Source: Medicago truncatula
Taxonomy: Eukaryota; Streptophyta; Magnoliopsida; Fabales; Fabaceae
NCBI RefSeq assembly: GCF_003473485.1
Contig: NC_053046.1
Span: 42,121,832 to 42,185,831, forward strand
Length of the DNA stretch: 64,000 nucleotides
Direction of reading: 5' to 3'
Positions 34,211-47,336 of this stretch are shown here, piece by piece. The notes under the pieces were generated by a model. That model was not told the DNA's origin. It did not search any database and saw nothing but the letters and a program-made list of their open reading frames with translations. Both the position numbers and the translations under genes were made by a program. Within the stretch, counting starts at the first letter, position 1, and each line of letters begins with the position of its first letter.

Positions 34211-36813
34211 TCATGTATGCATTAATTGCCTTTCATGTAATATCTGCCCAAGTCTTGTATAAAGAGCCAGCTGCTCCTCAAAACCAAGGTCCCTCATTAT
34301 CTACACGATAAATATAAAACAAAATTATTCCCAACCTATGTAACACAAACACTTATGACTAAAGTGTGTTTGGTGTCCGAGACTGACACATATAGTTTAC
34401 ATTCAATTTCTTCCATTTTTAAATTATTATCAGTGTCAGACGTGTATGTGTTAGTCTTTCAGAGTTCAAAACGAAACATTTGATTGTTTGGTCTCTGGAA
34501 TGTCCAGGGTGAATGAAAAGTATCATGTGGAAACAAAATCCTTTAATTTTTACATGATTGAAAACTATACAATAAATTGTTTAAACAAAAAAACTCACCT
34601 GGTCCAAAAGTACATCAATGGTATAGTCATGGGGGACAATAAATGACTGATGGTAAATGTAAACAAAAACTGCCATCACCATCTGAAAAATATGCAACAC
34701 TTGTCTTAATAAATACTATAAAAATATGAAAAGAACTGTGTCCTGAGTTAAATCATTTCCTGTTAAGATTCAAACTAAGGATTATTCTAGTACAAAACAA
34801 ATATATCTATGTGCAAACCTGGCAGTCCATTCTGTCAGTAAATCCACCATGTCCAGGTATACTGTCACCAAAGTCCTGGATTCATTGTGAGAGATTAATG
34901 CTATATTTGGAAGTTTTAAAGTGAAAGGTGAAAAGCATATGATTGCAAACTCAACCCCTACTATAAAGATCAAGAACATACCTTGATTTTAAAAGCTCTT
35001 TTGAAACCGCTAGCGAAAAATCCTCCGAATGGTGCTATGATGGATGCAAATAGTCCTAGCCACAAGGCATGCCACTGTACTGGCAAAACTGCGATCTCTT
35101 TCTCAGGAATCTACAAAATGTTGCAAGATGAAAAAATTAATATTTAAAGTTGTAAAATTATCATAAAGATCAAAATATGAATGCTAATCGCGTCAACAGA
35201 AAGATTCATCACTTACCCAATGAGAAACAAATCCTGGCATTGGAATGTACTCTGGCTTAAAAATTGGGTCAGGGTCACACTCAAGCCAACCAGTTGATAA
35301 ATCCTGAATTTATTGCACCATAGATTATCAACAAACATTAGGAGCAAAAATCAAATATGTCCTCTTAATCTTATATGACTTCACTCAATCAAAGTTGTTA
35401 CCTTCCTTGGACATGTTAACCAATTGAAGCGTCCCAAAAAGTTTGCAAACTGCTCAAATAATGGGAAATCAATTATATTTCCAGTTTGTTATTGCAATAT
35501 CTTATCAAATAGTTTGCTTTCATGGTGCATTATGTATCACTAATTGATTCTTACCGTAAATGCCGCAATCATAGTTGCAACAGATGCTCCAATAAAACCT
35601 TCCCATGTTTTCTTTGGAGATAACTTGATCAGAGGTGTTTTCCCAAAGAAGAAACCAAAGAAATATGCAGCAACATCATTCATAGCAATTAGAGATGCAG
35701 GGAAAAGAAACCTTCAAAATAATGTTAACATCTTCTATTATAATCATAATTGAAAGCATGAAGAATATAATGGTTAGCAGTGACAAAGAAATTAACAGTA
35801 ACAGAATGAATTAATATGTATCAGAAGTCATGTTACCAGAAAATTCCTTGAAATATATTAGCTACCGTGAATGCAGACTGTGTAAACACGACAATAAGTA
35901 TCATATGTGTCCATGCATACTGGCCAAATTGATATTTGTAGTATCTCTTCTTTAATGAAAGAATAAACCATACAAAACCTGAAACCATACATGAAAAGAT
36001 TTACTCAGAAATGAATTTATTATACTATAGGGAAAAACCTGAAATCATACAAGTAAAACACATTTACTAGTACTAACCTGCAATATATAAGAAGTAACAT
36101 ATAACCATCTGATACTTGATGAGGTTGCTGACAAGTCTATAGAAAAATTTATCTGATGTCACTGTATTCACAAGGTGTTGACTGAGAATACGGCCGTATA
36201 CGTATAGCATCGCCGTGAAGAAAAAATGCCTGGACATTGTTGTCTTCAAATCTTATATTTTCTTTTGTGAATTAAACATCATGAATTGAATATTTAGAAA
36301 TTGTATTATGATTAATAAATAATGATGCTTACCAATTCAAGAGCTTAAACTTGGGGAGACGTTTATCTTGACTAGCTATTCTCAATAGATTGAAGAGCTC
36401 ACTAGCCATAAATATTTGGATAACAACCACCATAGCCCAGATGTAAAGATGACCCATATATATGATAAGTGAGACAAATGCTAGCATCCATAGAGATGAA
36501 TATGCACGTATCCACATTGATCTGTATTTATATTTATCATTTACAAGTAAAATGGCTCCATTTGATTTGCTTATTTCAGGAGGAAACTGATACAGAAAAA
36601 AAAGGTAGAACCGTCAAAATACCGAAATTAATCATCTCAACTTACGATATTCAATATATGAATCACCTCTCCGTACATATGATTTGAATGTATTTGGTAA
36701 CATAGAAAGATACATGTTAACATTACGACACTAACCTCATTTGAGCGTCTTCTTTGCCGAAAATTTGGAGTTTTTGGTGAAATACAGCTATTATCTGAAT
36801 TCAAATCTCTCAT
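34211..36813 (-). CDS. CDS: Phosphatidate cytidylyltransferase (CDP-diacylglycerol synthase)
   Basis: Integral membrane enzyme making CDP-diacylglycerol from phosphatidate and CTP, the precursor for phosphatidylinositol and phosphatidylglycerol, probably in the ER. Eleven exons on the minus strand join in phase: 36813-36736, 36586-36333, 36229-36078, 35978-35837, 35711-35555, 35449-35402, 35303-35217, 35110-34982, 34875-34819, 34682-34599 and 34300-34211. They give 425 residues, the length of plant eukaryotic-type CDS1/2. Several hydrophobic segments occupy about 50-250. The family signature is complete across exons 8-9: [11 protein letters not shown], then [22 protein letters not shown] is also diagnostic. 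A 5' UTR intron is likely, with a donor CCAA|GTACGT near 37284. It resembles AT4G26770. Confidence 0.95.
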
Positions 36814-37566
36814 TGTTGAATTGATGATATAAAGTTCAAATATTTGTTGAGGTGTTATACATGCATGGAGACTGAGAACTCCCCTGAGACTTCAAATGGG
36901 AAAAGATTATATATTGAATTACCTTCATTCATGTGAACTTAGTACTCCTAATGAATATTTCAATCACTTTGGTAAATTAAATTGATATCCAAAATAAACT
37001 TTTGAACATATCTACTCAAAGAATTGCCTAATGCCTCCTGAAATTAGTATTAGAATGTTATTATTAAGAGTCACAAATGTACAAATAGTATTAAACACAT
37101 CTGTGACTGTAAGCAACATATAATTAAATCTACATTAGAATGTATCATTGAGAGTCACAAATGTACAAAATTAACCATAACATTTTTTCCCTTGTGTTAA
37201 AAAAAAAATGTATTCAAAAATTAATGGGATCCAAATTAACTCTAAGAATGAAACTGTAGAAATGAAAAAGAGTATACGTACTTGGAGAAATTCCTTGCTA
37301 GCTAGCACGGTGTAGAGATAGAAAATGAGAAAAAAGATGAAGGAACGTTGAAGATGAGGTTGTGTAATTGGATGTGGATTTGCTATGTTTGAGGAAAACT
37401 AAACAAGAATAACAGAAAACATGCAAGGACAAGAACAAGACATATGAGAGAGAACTTTAACTAACTACGAGAGATACGTGAAAGTCTTCATTGACCAATC
37501 AAGGCCCCTCACCTCACTCAAACTCTATTATATAAAGTTTTTTTTTTTTTTTTTTTTTAAGGTCTA
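36814..37566 (-). other. CDP-DAG synthase leader and promoter
   Basis: Probable untranslated first exon at about 37284-37400 (minus strand), spliced to an acceptor near 36888 (AAGTCTCAG). A poly-T run at 37539-37559 marks a mobile-element edge upstream. Confidence 0.45.
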
Positions 37567-37760
37567 CTCCCTCCGTATGATTTTAATTGTCCTTTTAAAG
37601 TTGTGCTACTTATTTTTTGGTCAAATAGTTTAATGTTATAATTTCACCATTTTAAAGTAAATAAGTGGAAAATTTGGAAATTTTAATCACCAACTCCTGC
37701 ATATATAATATAGTCTTTGTCTTGAAGAGAGAGCAACAACTGAAATTACAATAGGACATG
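37567..37760. mobile_element. Stowaway-like MITE remnant
   Basis: The left edge CTACTCCCTCCGTATGATTT is the Stowaway-type terminus. The right edge cannot be recognised. Confidence 0.5.
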
Positions 37761-38082
37761 CCACAAAAGAGGATTTGGTCTGAGAATGTGAATCCTAGAA
37801 AAGACTTTAAGTTCAAAAACTATACATGCGAAAGGGATTTACATTTACTTTTCGTCAATGGCACTAGTGGAGCTCGCACTGGCGGGACTCTAATGTGAAA
37901 CATGCATCCAAGTTCCACAAATAGTGTTGCGTAGCAAATGTGAATTAGATAAGAAGTCCTATCATTGATGAAAAAGTTAATGATGAGCAATATATAAGTG
38001 AAAAGAACCATAAATCCAATCATTGTGTTTGTCTCAAGGTTACCATCAACAATCATGGGAAAATGAAGTTAGGAATTTAACA
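37761..38082. other. Spacer with an unrecognised hydrophobic frame
   Basis: On the minus strand, 38053-37850 is open and encodes a hydrophobic stretch (NTMIGFMVLFTYILLIINFF). I recognise no family and see no splice context, so I do not call a gene. Confidence 0.3.
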
Positions 38083-38273
38083 CGAGGAGTGCTAGCAACA
38101 CTCTCTTTTGAACACTCTATCTAACACTCACTATTTTATTGGGTAAAATCAATGTAAGACCTACACTTTGGAAATGAAACTTACATAAAGTGGTGGGACA
38201 TACATTGATTTCACTCAATAAAAGAGTGAGTGCTAGAGAGAGTGCTCAAAAGAGAGTGTTGTTAGCATTCCTC
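38083..38273. mobile_element. hAT-type MITE, 191 bp, with 8-bp target duplication
   Basis: GAGGAGTGCTAGCAACACTC at the left matches the reversed right end GAGGAATGCTAACAACACTC. The inverted arms continue past TCTTTTGA and CACTCACT towards the centre. ATTTAACA flanks both ends (38075-38082 and 38274-38281). Confidence 0.9.
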
Positions 38274-38332
38274 ATTTAACATTATCATGTTTGATAAAAA
38301 TTGTTCTCAAATAGTATTATTTATTTGGGAAA

Positions 38333-38365
38333 TGTTAACCAGTGCCCCGGGGACACCGGTTAACA
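38333..38365. repeat. 33-bp near-perfect palindrome of MITE ends
   Basis: TGTTAACCAGTGCCCC is followed, after one base, by GGGACACCGGTTAACA. The two 16-base arms differ at two pairs. The arms match the terminal repeat type at 10877 and 45163, so this looks like two MITE ends with nothing between them. Confidence 0.85.
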
Positions 38366-38445
38366 CAACTCTATTTATTTTTAAGATTAAAATGTTCAAG
38401 CAACTTCCTTTTTTTTTTTTTTTTTCTTATTTCTATTTTATATTT

Positions 38446-38845
38446 GAGTTAAATAAGTTTTTCGTCCCAATCTACCAAAAAAAAAAGTTTTTCATCCTTA
38501 TAAATATAATAAATTTTGATTTTAGTCCCTAAAAAATAAAATGAGATGTTTTCATCCTCTCAATTTTTTTTATTTTAGTTTTGGCCCCTAATGGATTTAA
38601 TTTTGACATTTTTTAAACATAATATGAATATTATAAAAGTTGAACATAATAAACGGACATAATATAGATACATCTTGATTAGAAAAAAAATTATAATCTC
38701 TACATTCATATATAAACATAAATTGATCATTAAGGACCAAAACTAAAATAATTTTTTTTGTGAGGATAAAAACATTCTATTTTATTTTTTAGGGACTAAA
38801 ATCAAAATTCGTTATATTTATAGGGATGAAAAAATTATTTAACCC
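38446..38845. mobile_element. Mutator-type MITE, 400 bp
   Basis: The left arm GAGTTAAATAAGTTTTTCGTC pairs with the right arm GATGAAAAAATTATTTAACC; TTTTAGTCCCTAAAAAATAAA also has its inverse near the right end. TTTATATTT (9 bp) flanks both sides (38437-38445 and 38846-38854). Confidence 0.85.
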
Positions 38846-38854
38846 TTTATATTT

Positions 38855-39700
38855 TCAACTAAATAATTTTTTAAAAAATGCTCTTAAGAATATGAAAATT
38901 TTACCTAACAAATTTGTGGAAATAATATTTTTCGTAATAGAATTCTTAGGAAAGCTAATTTCAGAAACAAATTTTTGGAACAAAGCGGCAATGCGGTTCC
39001 AACACTTTTCGGCAGAGTCGTCGATCACAATAAGTATGGAATTAAGGATGTTTTGTGAGACATTTGCATATATCAATGTTATATGTAAAGGAAGTGGTTC
39101 CAACGATGAAGATGATGAAGAGGGGAGATAATTTGTAGTATGAATTTAGAGTTTATGGATCGAGAAAGTTGATACCATATAAATCTGTAATTATCTGATT
39201 TCTGATTTATGAAAAATATACAACTATTGTCATTTGTCAATCCTATTTTAGAAACTAAACAATTGCTCCTTCAAAAAAACTAAACAATTGCTAATGAATT
39301 GCTAACAAATATTTACAAATCACTTGTCAAAAAAAAATATTTACAAATCAAACATGTATACGATGAATATAAACATATTCCAATAATAAAACCGTGATAT
39401 AAACATGTCAAATATTTGTAGTTTTATGTTAATTAGAGTTCAACTCACTTAATGGTTACTTTTTTTTTTTTAGGGGATAATGATTACTTTTAGCTAGATG
39501 TGGATTATCTACATGCTGCCCTCGTGGATATAGTAAATTAATGTTGATTATGTTAGCCAAGACGGTCACTTGAACGATCCCCTAAAAACAATGGTCACTT
39601 GTAGGATGATTGGAAAATTAATAATTGAAATATACATATGCATGTGACTGCCTAAGAAATTGGGCATAATTGGCCGGTCAAGGCATGCAGCTATGCAAAT
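38855..39700. other. Spacer with an unrecognised open frame
   Basis: A plus-strand frame to 39131 ends GSGSNDEDDEEGR and contains FWNKAAMRFQHFSAESSI. It starts inside the neighbouring MITE and has no similarity that I know, so I leave it uncalled. The rest is AT-rich. Confidence 0.3.
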
Positions 39701-39705
39701 TCTGA

Positions 39706-41340
39706 AATTCATTGAGAAATTCTTAGATTGGAACGTAAGTAACATGTCAGCATTTACAAACGATCAATAAAAACATTAAACCTCATTTAATTTATTAAAA
39801 AAATATATAAAAAAAAATAAAGATGAAACTTGTCCTCCGTATTGCTTGCTATTCTTCCGCCATTATTTTGAGGAATTGTTTCCACATGGCAAAGTTTTTT
39901 TTTTTTTTTAAGAAGTTAAAATGGAATATATTACTGAAGCCTGGAAAGTTCAGCATAAGAAGTACAAAAATCCTAGCTGAAAGAGTATCAAATTACAACC
40001 TCAAAACAAAGGGTAACAAAATAAAAAGATCAAATGACAAACCACCCCATTACAGATAAATGCTCAGACAAGGTAAAAAGTTCAACCACCACAAATGGTA
40101 GGAAAAAGTAAAACTAGGACGGTTCGCTTTCAGCCACCAGTATGATTGAAGTTTAATTTTATCTAGTAATTGATGGAACGAGGCCTCTTTTTGATGAAAG
40201 ACCCGAGCGTTTCTTTCTATCCAAATAACCCACACACAAGAAAGCCATATGAGATTAAAAGCTGAGCGGTTGCTTTTGGAAAACCCACCTAAGGTGCCAA
40301 ATTGATACAAATGATCTGACACATGTTCAGGAAACACTATGTGGAACCTAAGTCAGTGAGAAATACCATACCACAGTTTACCAAAGAAATCACAAGAGAA
40401 AAATAAGTGTTTTGCGTCTTCCAGCATGCCACATCCGCCCACACAAAACTGAGCATTTGATTGTAAAATTTGTCTTTTAACTAAATTGTCTATTGTTGGT
40501 AATCTATTACACAACAGACGCCAAGCAAAAAGACTGACTTTTAAAGGCACTTCCTTATTCCAAATTTCAGTTATGTGATCAGCTGCCAAGTTGTTATTTG
40601 TTGATGACAACAAGTGGTTATAAGCACTTGTGACGTATTTGTTGGATGCATGTAAATGTCAAATCCACCTGTCAGAATGATTAGACTGCAAAACAATATT
40701 AGTTAAGAAATCACAATACTCCCGCACCTTCTCCTCCTCCCAAGCTAACAACCGACGCCGCCACTTCCAAGCTTCACCCTCCTCTCCCCACCCAAGTGAA
40801 TACATTTCAGCCACCGTTGCCATTTTATTAGTAGCAAGATCAAAAAGGCGACTGAAACTATTTTTTAAAACCATGCCATCAATCCAAGGATCCAATGGCA
40901 AAGTTAATATATGACATTGAGGATATTAATTCTCAAATTTTAATGTGTTGAATTCAATAGGTTCTGAAGTTAGTGACATAATAAGGTTTGATTTTAAGTA
41001 AAATCACCGAAGTCCTTCACACACATGAAAGTTTACAGTTACCAATCTGATGTAGTTTTTTTCTTCTTCTGTTTTTTGTGATTAATCTGATTCAGTTTCT
41101 ATTATTGCAAACCAATCATAATACTTGCTAAAAACAATGTAGAAGAAGATTAGTAATAAGAGCAAGCAAATTTCTCAAAATAATGGCGGAAGAGCAAGCA
41201 AAACGGAGGACACGTTTCATCTTTATTTTATTCTCTATTTTTTTAATAAATTAAATGAGGTGTAATCTTTTTATTGGTTGTTTGTAAATGCTGACATGTT
41301 ACTTACGTTCCCATCCAAGAATTTTTCTAAATTATTATTC
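39706..41340. mobile_element. Long-inverted-repeat element split by a LINE
   Basis: 39710-39875 and 41175-41335 are inverted copies. Examples are GGAACGTAAGTAACATGTCA on the left with TGACATGTTACTTACGTTCC on the right, and TCTTCCGCCATTATTTTGA with its inverse at about 41178. Without the LINE the element would be about 630 bp, mostly arms, as in a foldback or Mutator-type MITE. Confidence 0.8.
39895..40894 (-). mobile_element. 5'-truncated L1 LINE, zinc-binding RT tail, 1.0 kb
   Basis: The poly-T at the left border is its poly-A tail. ATGGCAAAG flanks both ends (39886-39894 and 40895-40903). The minus strand encodes WKWRRRLLAWEEEKV, then EIWNKEVPLKVSLFAWRLL, then CVGGCGMLEDAKHLFFSCDFF, then WLSCVWVIWIERNARVF. 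This is the zf-RVT region and C-terminus of plant L1 ORF2. Two stop interruptions are seen, after SDRWI and after WYGISH, so it is dead but fairly young. Confidence 0.9.
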
Positions 41341-42158
41341 CCTCTGTCGAGGCCACATGTAGCATGGCATCGCTCAACCTACATGTAGCATGGCGGAGAG
41401 TCGTGGTCTGTTTTTTATTTTTATTTTTTTTACAATAATCTATTCTTAGTCATTGGTAATCTCTTAAATTACATAGGCATTTTGCATTAAATTTTTTAAA
41501 ATTTGGGTTTCACGATCCGTTAAACCGCTGTTATCACATTATATTGTTATTTGACCATTAAGATCACACTTTAGATGTCAAATGTTAGATATGATAAATG
41601 TGTAAAGAGATCCACACATTGAATATGATAAGTGGTGTAAATATGTCAAATCAACCTATAGAGGGTTAGCATACGTCAGACTAAACCATTTTTATTTTTA
41701 TTTTTAAAAAAAAAACGGTGTTAATATGTTAGATCGGCCTATAGTGGTTTATCATACGTCAGACCCAAATTAGACTAGATTTTTTTTAAGAGAAAATAAA
41801 GAAGGATAAGACTTTTTATTTTATTATAACAAATTATATTATTAAAGGAAGTGGATGTTGAGATTAAATTATAAATTTGTTGATTTTTATAGCAATTTAA
41901 ATTTATTAATCCGTCTATATTAGTTTTTTTTTTTGCAATTTTAGATCTGTTAATAAAAATTAGAATTGAAAGTTAAATTTTTTAATTCATTAGTTTTTTT
42001 TTGTTACATATATATTTAATCTCATTAATGTATTAGTTTATTGGTCTATTTTGAGCATAATTCAAGTTATTTATTAAATATGTTCATATAAATGAGACAT
42101 TGAATAAACTAATAGGTCATATCGGATTTTCAAACGACTAAACTCGTGCATAAAATTT
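41341..42158. other. AT-rich spacer
   Basis: ACATGTAGCATGGC is repeated at about 41354 and 41380. 41640-41690 and 41715-41765 are diverged copies (CATACGTCAGAC). No gene. Confidence 0.45.
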
Positions 42159-42650
42159 AGGCTTAAATATGTTTTTGGTTCCTGTAAATATATCAACTTT
42201 TCGTTTTAGTCCCTCTAAAATTTTCCTTCAACTTTTAGTCCCTAAAAAATTTTCCATCTTCACTTTTGATCCCTCTTTTAAAGTAAACTCATATGTAGGA
42301 TTTATATTTTTGAATAAAATTTTGCAGAAAAACTCATAATATTATACGAATCTCTACAAAAAAAAAAATTAGAATTTTTGAACAAAACATGAATTTTTAT
42401 ATGTTTTATGATTAAAAATTCATAATTAATTTATGTTTGGTTAAAAAACTCTAATTTTTTGGACGATTTTTTTTTACAATATTCTACACATTTCTGCATA
42501 ATTTCATTAAAAAAATACAAAAATTAACTTAAAAATAGGGACCAAAAGTAGTGATTGAAATTTTATAGGGACTAAAAGTTGAAAGAAAATTTTAGAAGGA
42601 CTAAAACGAAAAATTGATATATTTATAGGGACCAAAAACATATTTATATG
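42159..42650. mobile_element. Mutator-type MITE, about 490 bp
   Basis: TTAAATATGTTTTTGGTTCC and TCGTTTTAGTCC at the left pair with GGGACCAAAAACATATTTA and GGACTAAAACGA at the right. The family is common in legumes. Target duplication not clear. Confidence 0.75.
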
Positions 42651-42879
42651 ACAAACTTCATGTCAAATTTAGACCTTCATTTTTTGACAAATTAGACTTA
42701 GGTCATACAACGTCTGTCCAACTTATTTCCACTTGTAGAAATAATAAGACCATAACATAAGTTTATAAGTGATATATTTCTTTAATTTTTTTTTATTTTT
42801 TATAAATGATATTGTCCATATATTACAAGTTAAGTTTGTTGAATTTAATTAAACCCAAATCAAATACTAAAAAAATTGT

Positions 42880-43245
42880 TATAAGAGCATCTATATTGGA
42901 AGGGTCTTTACCATTTAAGACCCGGTATCTAATAGGTACCTTCAATGTGGAAAAAAAATTGGAGGTCTCTTAAGACCCAATGTCTAACTTAATACCCCCA
43001 ATCTTAAGTGGACCCCACACCACTTTTCAATAAAATAATCATTATTTGAGTTGTTTTTGTTGTTTTTCATTAATAAATAATTATTAGTGAGACCTATTTA
43101 GACCTTTTGATAGAGGATGTCCATTGTAGTGGTTGAGTACCTATTAGTTACAATTATTTAAAAATAAAAAATAAATTATGTGTCCATGTGGAACCCATTT
43201 AAGACCTCAAATATGAGGGTCTCCATTGTAATAAGCAAATGATCA
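42880..43245. mobile_element. MITE-like block
   Basis: AGAGCATCTATATTGGAAGG with AAGACCC repeats at the left, and ACCTCAAATATGAGGGTCTC with CCATTGTAATAAG at the right, match a common plant MITE type. The termini are imperfect and no duplication is readable. Confidence 0.5.
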
Positions 43246-45162
43246 TCATATTATTAAAGAAAGTAGGTACTTCAGTTGTGCATTTTATTAATTGTATTTG
43301 ATTCGATGTGTCCCTTTTTCCTTTTCTTTTTCAATTTTGTTTCAATAATGTTGAGAACTCTACATTTGTTTTTTGTCTTTCGGTTAGCAAGGTGTAGACT
43401 TGTATTCTTAACAATAATAATATATGAACACCTCTAAATTTCACAGACACATTCAACATTAATTTTGTCTCGATCTCTTTCTTTCCATTATCACAAACAT
43501 ATTACTATATAGTACTACCACTTTATTCTTTATTACAAAGTGTATACGTCCATAACTCATAAGGGGTGTGTACACAAAATATTTTCTTATATTTAAGTAG
43601 TTGGGCATTGATTGCATTGTATATCACATGAGGTAGGAGTTAATCATTTTTTAGCTTTGAAGAACTCTTACAGATTAAGAAAAGTAGCAATTGAGGCATA
43701 CTCTTGGAACGAACATGAGAAATAACATTGTTTTTCAGAGGAGAAATTTTTAAGGAAGCCGTGTTGGTGGAGAACATTAAATTTATGTCTTGATCATGGG
43801 TTAATGAGGGGGAAAACGTAATCGTTGTAAAGAACATATATTTTTTTTTTATATTGTTGTAAAGAACATATCTTAAACATGCTCAATACCACCACCAATT
43901 ATACTAAGTTATCAGTACTGAACTAATATACTAAAAAAGAAGGCAGATCTAATTAATGATGAAGGGTTTTCTCGTGAGACCTTAAAAAGATGGCGGCTTT
44001 TATTATTTTGCTAACCAATTGAGAGGTTGGATCATTAAAAGGATCTATGTAATATTTGTACGTTTCTAACTAAAATGTAGGCATGCATGCACCTTTATTT
44101 ATTTACATAATTGATTCTTTATATATTAACAAGCATATCTCAGTTTGATGATTTGATCCAATCACTATAGTCATGATTATCAACACTTAACCAGACATTA
44201 TTAATAATAATAATAATAATAATAATAAAGCAATAATTGTTACATACTGATCTTGTTTTCCAACTTTGTAGTATACCATATAATTTTCAATACATTACTA
44301 AATTGAGAAAAGAACTTGTACCAAAAATATATATATAGAATAATTGATGAAGGAAGTAGGAGTATTATTTAAGTGTGACTGTGTGAGTCTCCTATATATA
44401 GATGCATATAATAATAAGTTTGGTAAAAAACTGAAATGTAGGCCATAAATCCCAACATCAACAATGATACATGATATATGCATTTCCCGTCCATGATCAT
44501 CATATATATAAAAAAATTATTGTAATAATGGAATATGCTTACGTAGAATCACAAGACAAGTAATGGTTGAAAGGAAAATGATATAAAAGGAAAATGTAAA
44601 CATGTTAATGTCGCAAAAGCTTATATATATCACACACACACTTAAGAGACAAAAAATATAGGTGGCAACAAAGGATGGTGTCATTACTCATTTGGACATA
44701 AACGTGTTTGATTCGTGATGACACCCAACTCCTGACCGTGACCTTTGTCTTTATCTGCTCTTCCTTTTTTTTTTTTCTTCTTATTATGCTTTTCCTTTTT
44801 CTTTCATTTGCATTTTTCCCTCAATTAATTAATAATAATAAATTAGAAAAAGATTTTTAATGACCCTGTCTTTTTGTTGTATTACAGTACTGTCCTTTTG
44901 AAAATTCTTGAACGATACTCCTCCTGCTCCACGTTCTTATGCTGTGCCCATATATATCCCAGCAGGTCCAACACACTCCCTACTTAGTTTTTCTTTAGGG
45001 GAATCTTTACTTAATTTGTCTCAACTCTAAAATCATAAATTATTGTTTTAACAAACAAATTTATAATATTTTTGTCTTCAAATTTGTAGTTTAATTCACT
45101 TTCAAATTAATTTACCCAAACAAAATTATTTTATCTTCAAATCACTTCAAACTATAGGGAAA
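43246..45162. other. Long AT-rich spacer without a gene
   Basis: It contains a (TAA)n microsatellite at about 44200-44230 and several AT microsatellite stretches. I see no coding region, RNA gene or bounded repeat that I can support. Confidence 0.5.
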
Positions 45163-45330
45163 TGTTAACTAGCCCCCATAAACTAGTTAAGAAATTATAA
45201 AAAGAAATAATTTTTAAAAATTGTGTATTTTATTTTTTAAAATTTGTAAAAATATTGCTTTTAATGCTAATTTTGCATTTTCTTTTTATTTTTAGTTGCT
45301 TATTTAGTGCCTCAAAAACACTGGTTAACA
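45163..45330. mobile_element. MITE of the TGTTAAC family, 168 bp
   Basis: TGTTAACTAG at the left and CTGGTTAACA at the right are inverse. The left end also holds CTAGTTAA 20 bases in, making a small terminal palindrome like the one at 38333. Confidence 0.7.
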
Positions 45331-45974
45331 TGATATTAAATTATAATCAATTCATTCAAAATCAAACATACACCAATGCTATACTTGGTTGGGTGTTGGA
45401 GTATTCTTTCTTGTGTTCCAAGACTTAAAAAACTTGAAAATATAGAAGCTCGAGTTTGGAGCATTAACCAAACGCAAGGTGGGGGAATTTTCCAACTTGA
45501 TTCCATTCGAGTTTAGTCTTCCTTTGCTCTTCTCTTTATTCTTCAATATACAAAAGTTGGAAATATCATCTATAGGTGTATTTTCCTAAAAATAAATCAT
45601 TTATAAATTTAATATGTCGTTTTTTTATAAAAGAAAAAAATTGTAATGTGTAAACTTATTCATGACTCATCGAACACGTGGTTAAACTGACACATGGTAT
45701 CAAATGTTTTTTTTTAAGGCATCATGGTATCAGTTTGATTTTATTTTTATCCCTAAATGTAAAGCCCTTTTCAAATTTCTAGATGCATTTATTTATTTAT
45801 TTTCCTAAACATACCCCTAATTAATACTACTATCTTGTCTTTAAATATGAAAAGTCAAATTTAATACACATACAAACAAAGGACAATTTCGTAATATTAA
45901 TACACAAAACATACATGTTAATTACCTTGACAACTTTTATTAAGAAATATGAAAAAGACAATGGATGCCTACAT

Positions 45975-46783
45975 TAAGAGTGTGTTTAGTTCAGCTTCTA
46001 CACCTCTTAAAAGCACTTATGTAGCTTCAAAAGTGAAAACTTGCAATTCCAACATGTTTGGTTCAGCTTATCAAAATCAATTCTCATCTCCAAAAGCAAT
46101 TCTGGATGAAGCTACAATTCCTAGCTTTTGAGTTAGCTATAATCAATTCTCCAATAAATTTTATATTTTGATTATTACAACCTATTATTCTCCTTTATTG
46201 CCCTTTATCAATTCTCCTTCTTTTTGCCTTGTATTTAATTTGATGAACCAAATTTAATCAGAAAACATAACAAACCAAATTACCCCCATAAAATATTTAT
46301 GGTCAAATTACCAAGTTTTGGATTTTCCTTTACGGTGTTTCCTTTCAAATTTACTGTATTTTTTTTACCTTTCTTTTACGCTCTATTTTTTCATTTTTGG
46401 CAACTAACTCTAGTATTATTTAACTTTAATATATTTTATCAAAAAATATAAAATATATGAACAAATATTATTTAAATTAAAATTGGTTTAATGATCGTAT
46501 TTAAAAAAAAAAATTAATATAGAAATTTTATTTATTTAGAATAAATAATATATCTACATTTAATATTGTTCTACATATACATTCAACTATGTCCATTTAT
46601 TTGTATTTAGCTATGTCCATTTTAGTAATTATACATTCAAAATCAATTTTGATCAAAACTATCCAAACAACATTTAATTTGTTTAATCAATTTTGCATTA
46701 TTGTATCCATACATAATTCAATTCTCTCAAAATCAATTTTATTAGAATCAATTATATTCAAAGCTGAATCAAACACACACTAA
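45975..46783. mobile_element. Large MITE-like element, about 810 bp
   Basis: TAAGAGTGTGTTTAGTTCAG on the left pairs with GCTGAATCAAACACACACTA on the right. CAAAATCAATTCT-like words occur near both ends in opposite sense. A Stowaway-like GGATGGAGGGAGTA edge abuts the right side. Confidence 0.65.
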
Positions 46784-47336
46784 GGGATGGAGGGAGTATA
46801 ATGGTTATGGTTATGTTAGGTTCCAAAAAAAAGTAATTTCGTTATAAGGCTTCAAGTTTGCATCAGTATGATTTTACAACGCAAACGTACTCTTTTGACG
46901 TGTGCACACATAATATAACTTTGGCCTAACACTTTTATATTTTTAGGTGTAGTAATAAAATCCATTTATGCTTCTAAGTGTAGCTTAGTTGGACAGGAAC
47001 AATGTATTATATAATTTTGTCTAATATGTGTAACATATGTTAAAACAACTAATATTAGTAATTATTTTAAAAAAATAATAATTAAATATTCAAAAGTTTT
47101 ATATTTAATATTATATGTGTAATTTTCAATACAAAATTTCTATTTTAAACTTTTTAATATGTGCAAATTTGCACATGATAGAAAAACTTTTATTATATAT
47201 AGAAGTCGGGATGTGAACACAAACACTTCACTTATTTATTTTATAAAAAACGAATTCTAGTCACTATCTCACTTGAAAAAAATAAACTTCATTTTCACCA
47301 ACAAAATACCATCTTTTTGACCAATGTATTTATTTA
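46784..47336. other. Spacer with a possible SINE A box
   Basis: GTGTAGCTTAGTTGGACAGG at 46978 looks like a SINE head, but no B box follows in the right place. No gene. Confidence 0.35.

Noticed and set aside
38826-39131. 101-residue frame ending GSNDEDDEEGR as a gene
   Set aside because: It starts inside a MITE, has no splice context, and no family is recognised; codon use is AT-rich like the spacer.
43640-43837. 65-residue minus-strand frame
   Set aside because: No similarity recognised, no neighbouring exon, and low-complexity surroundings.
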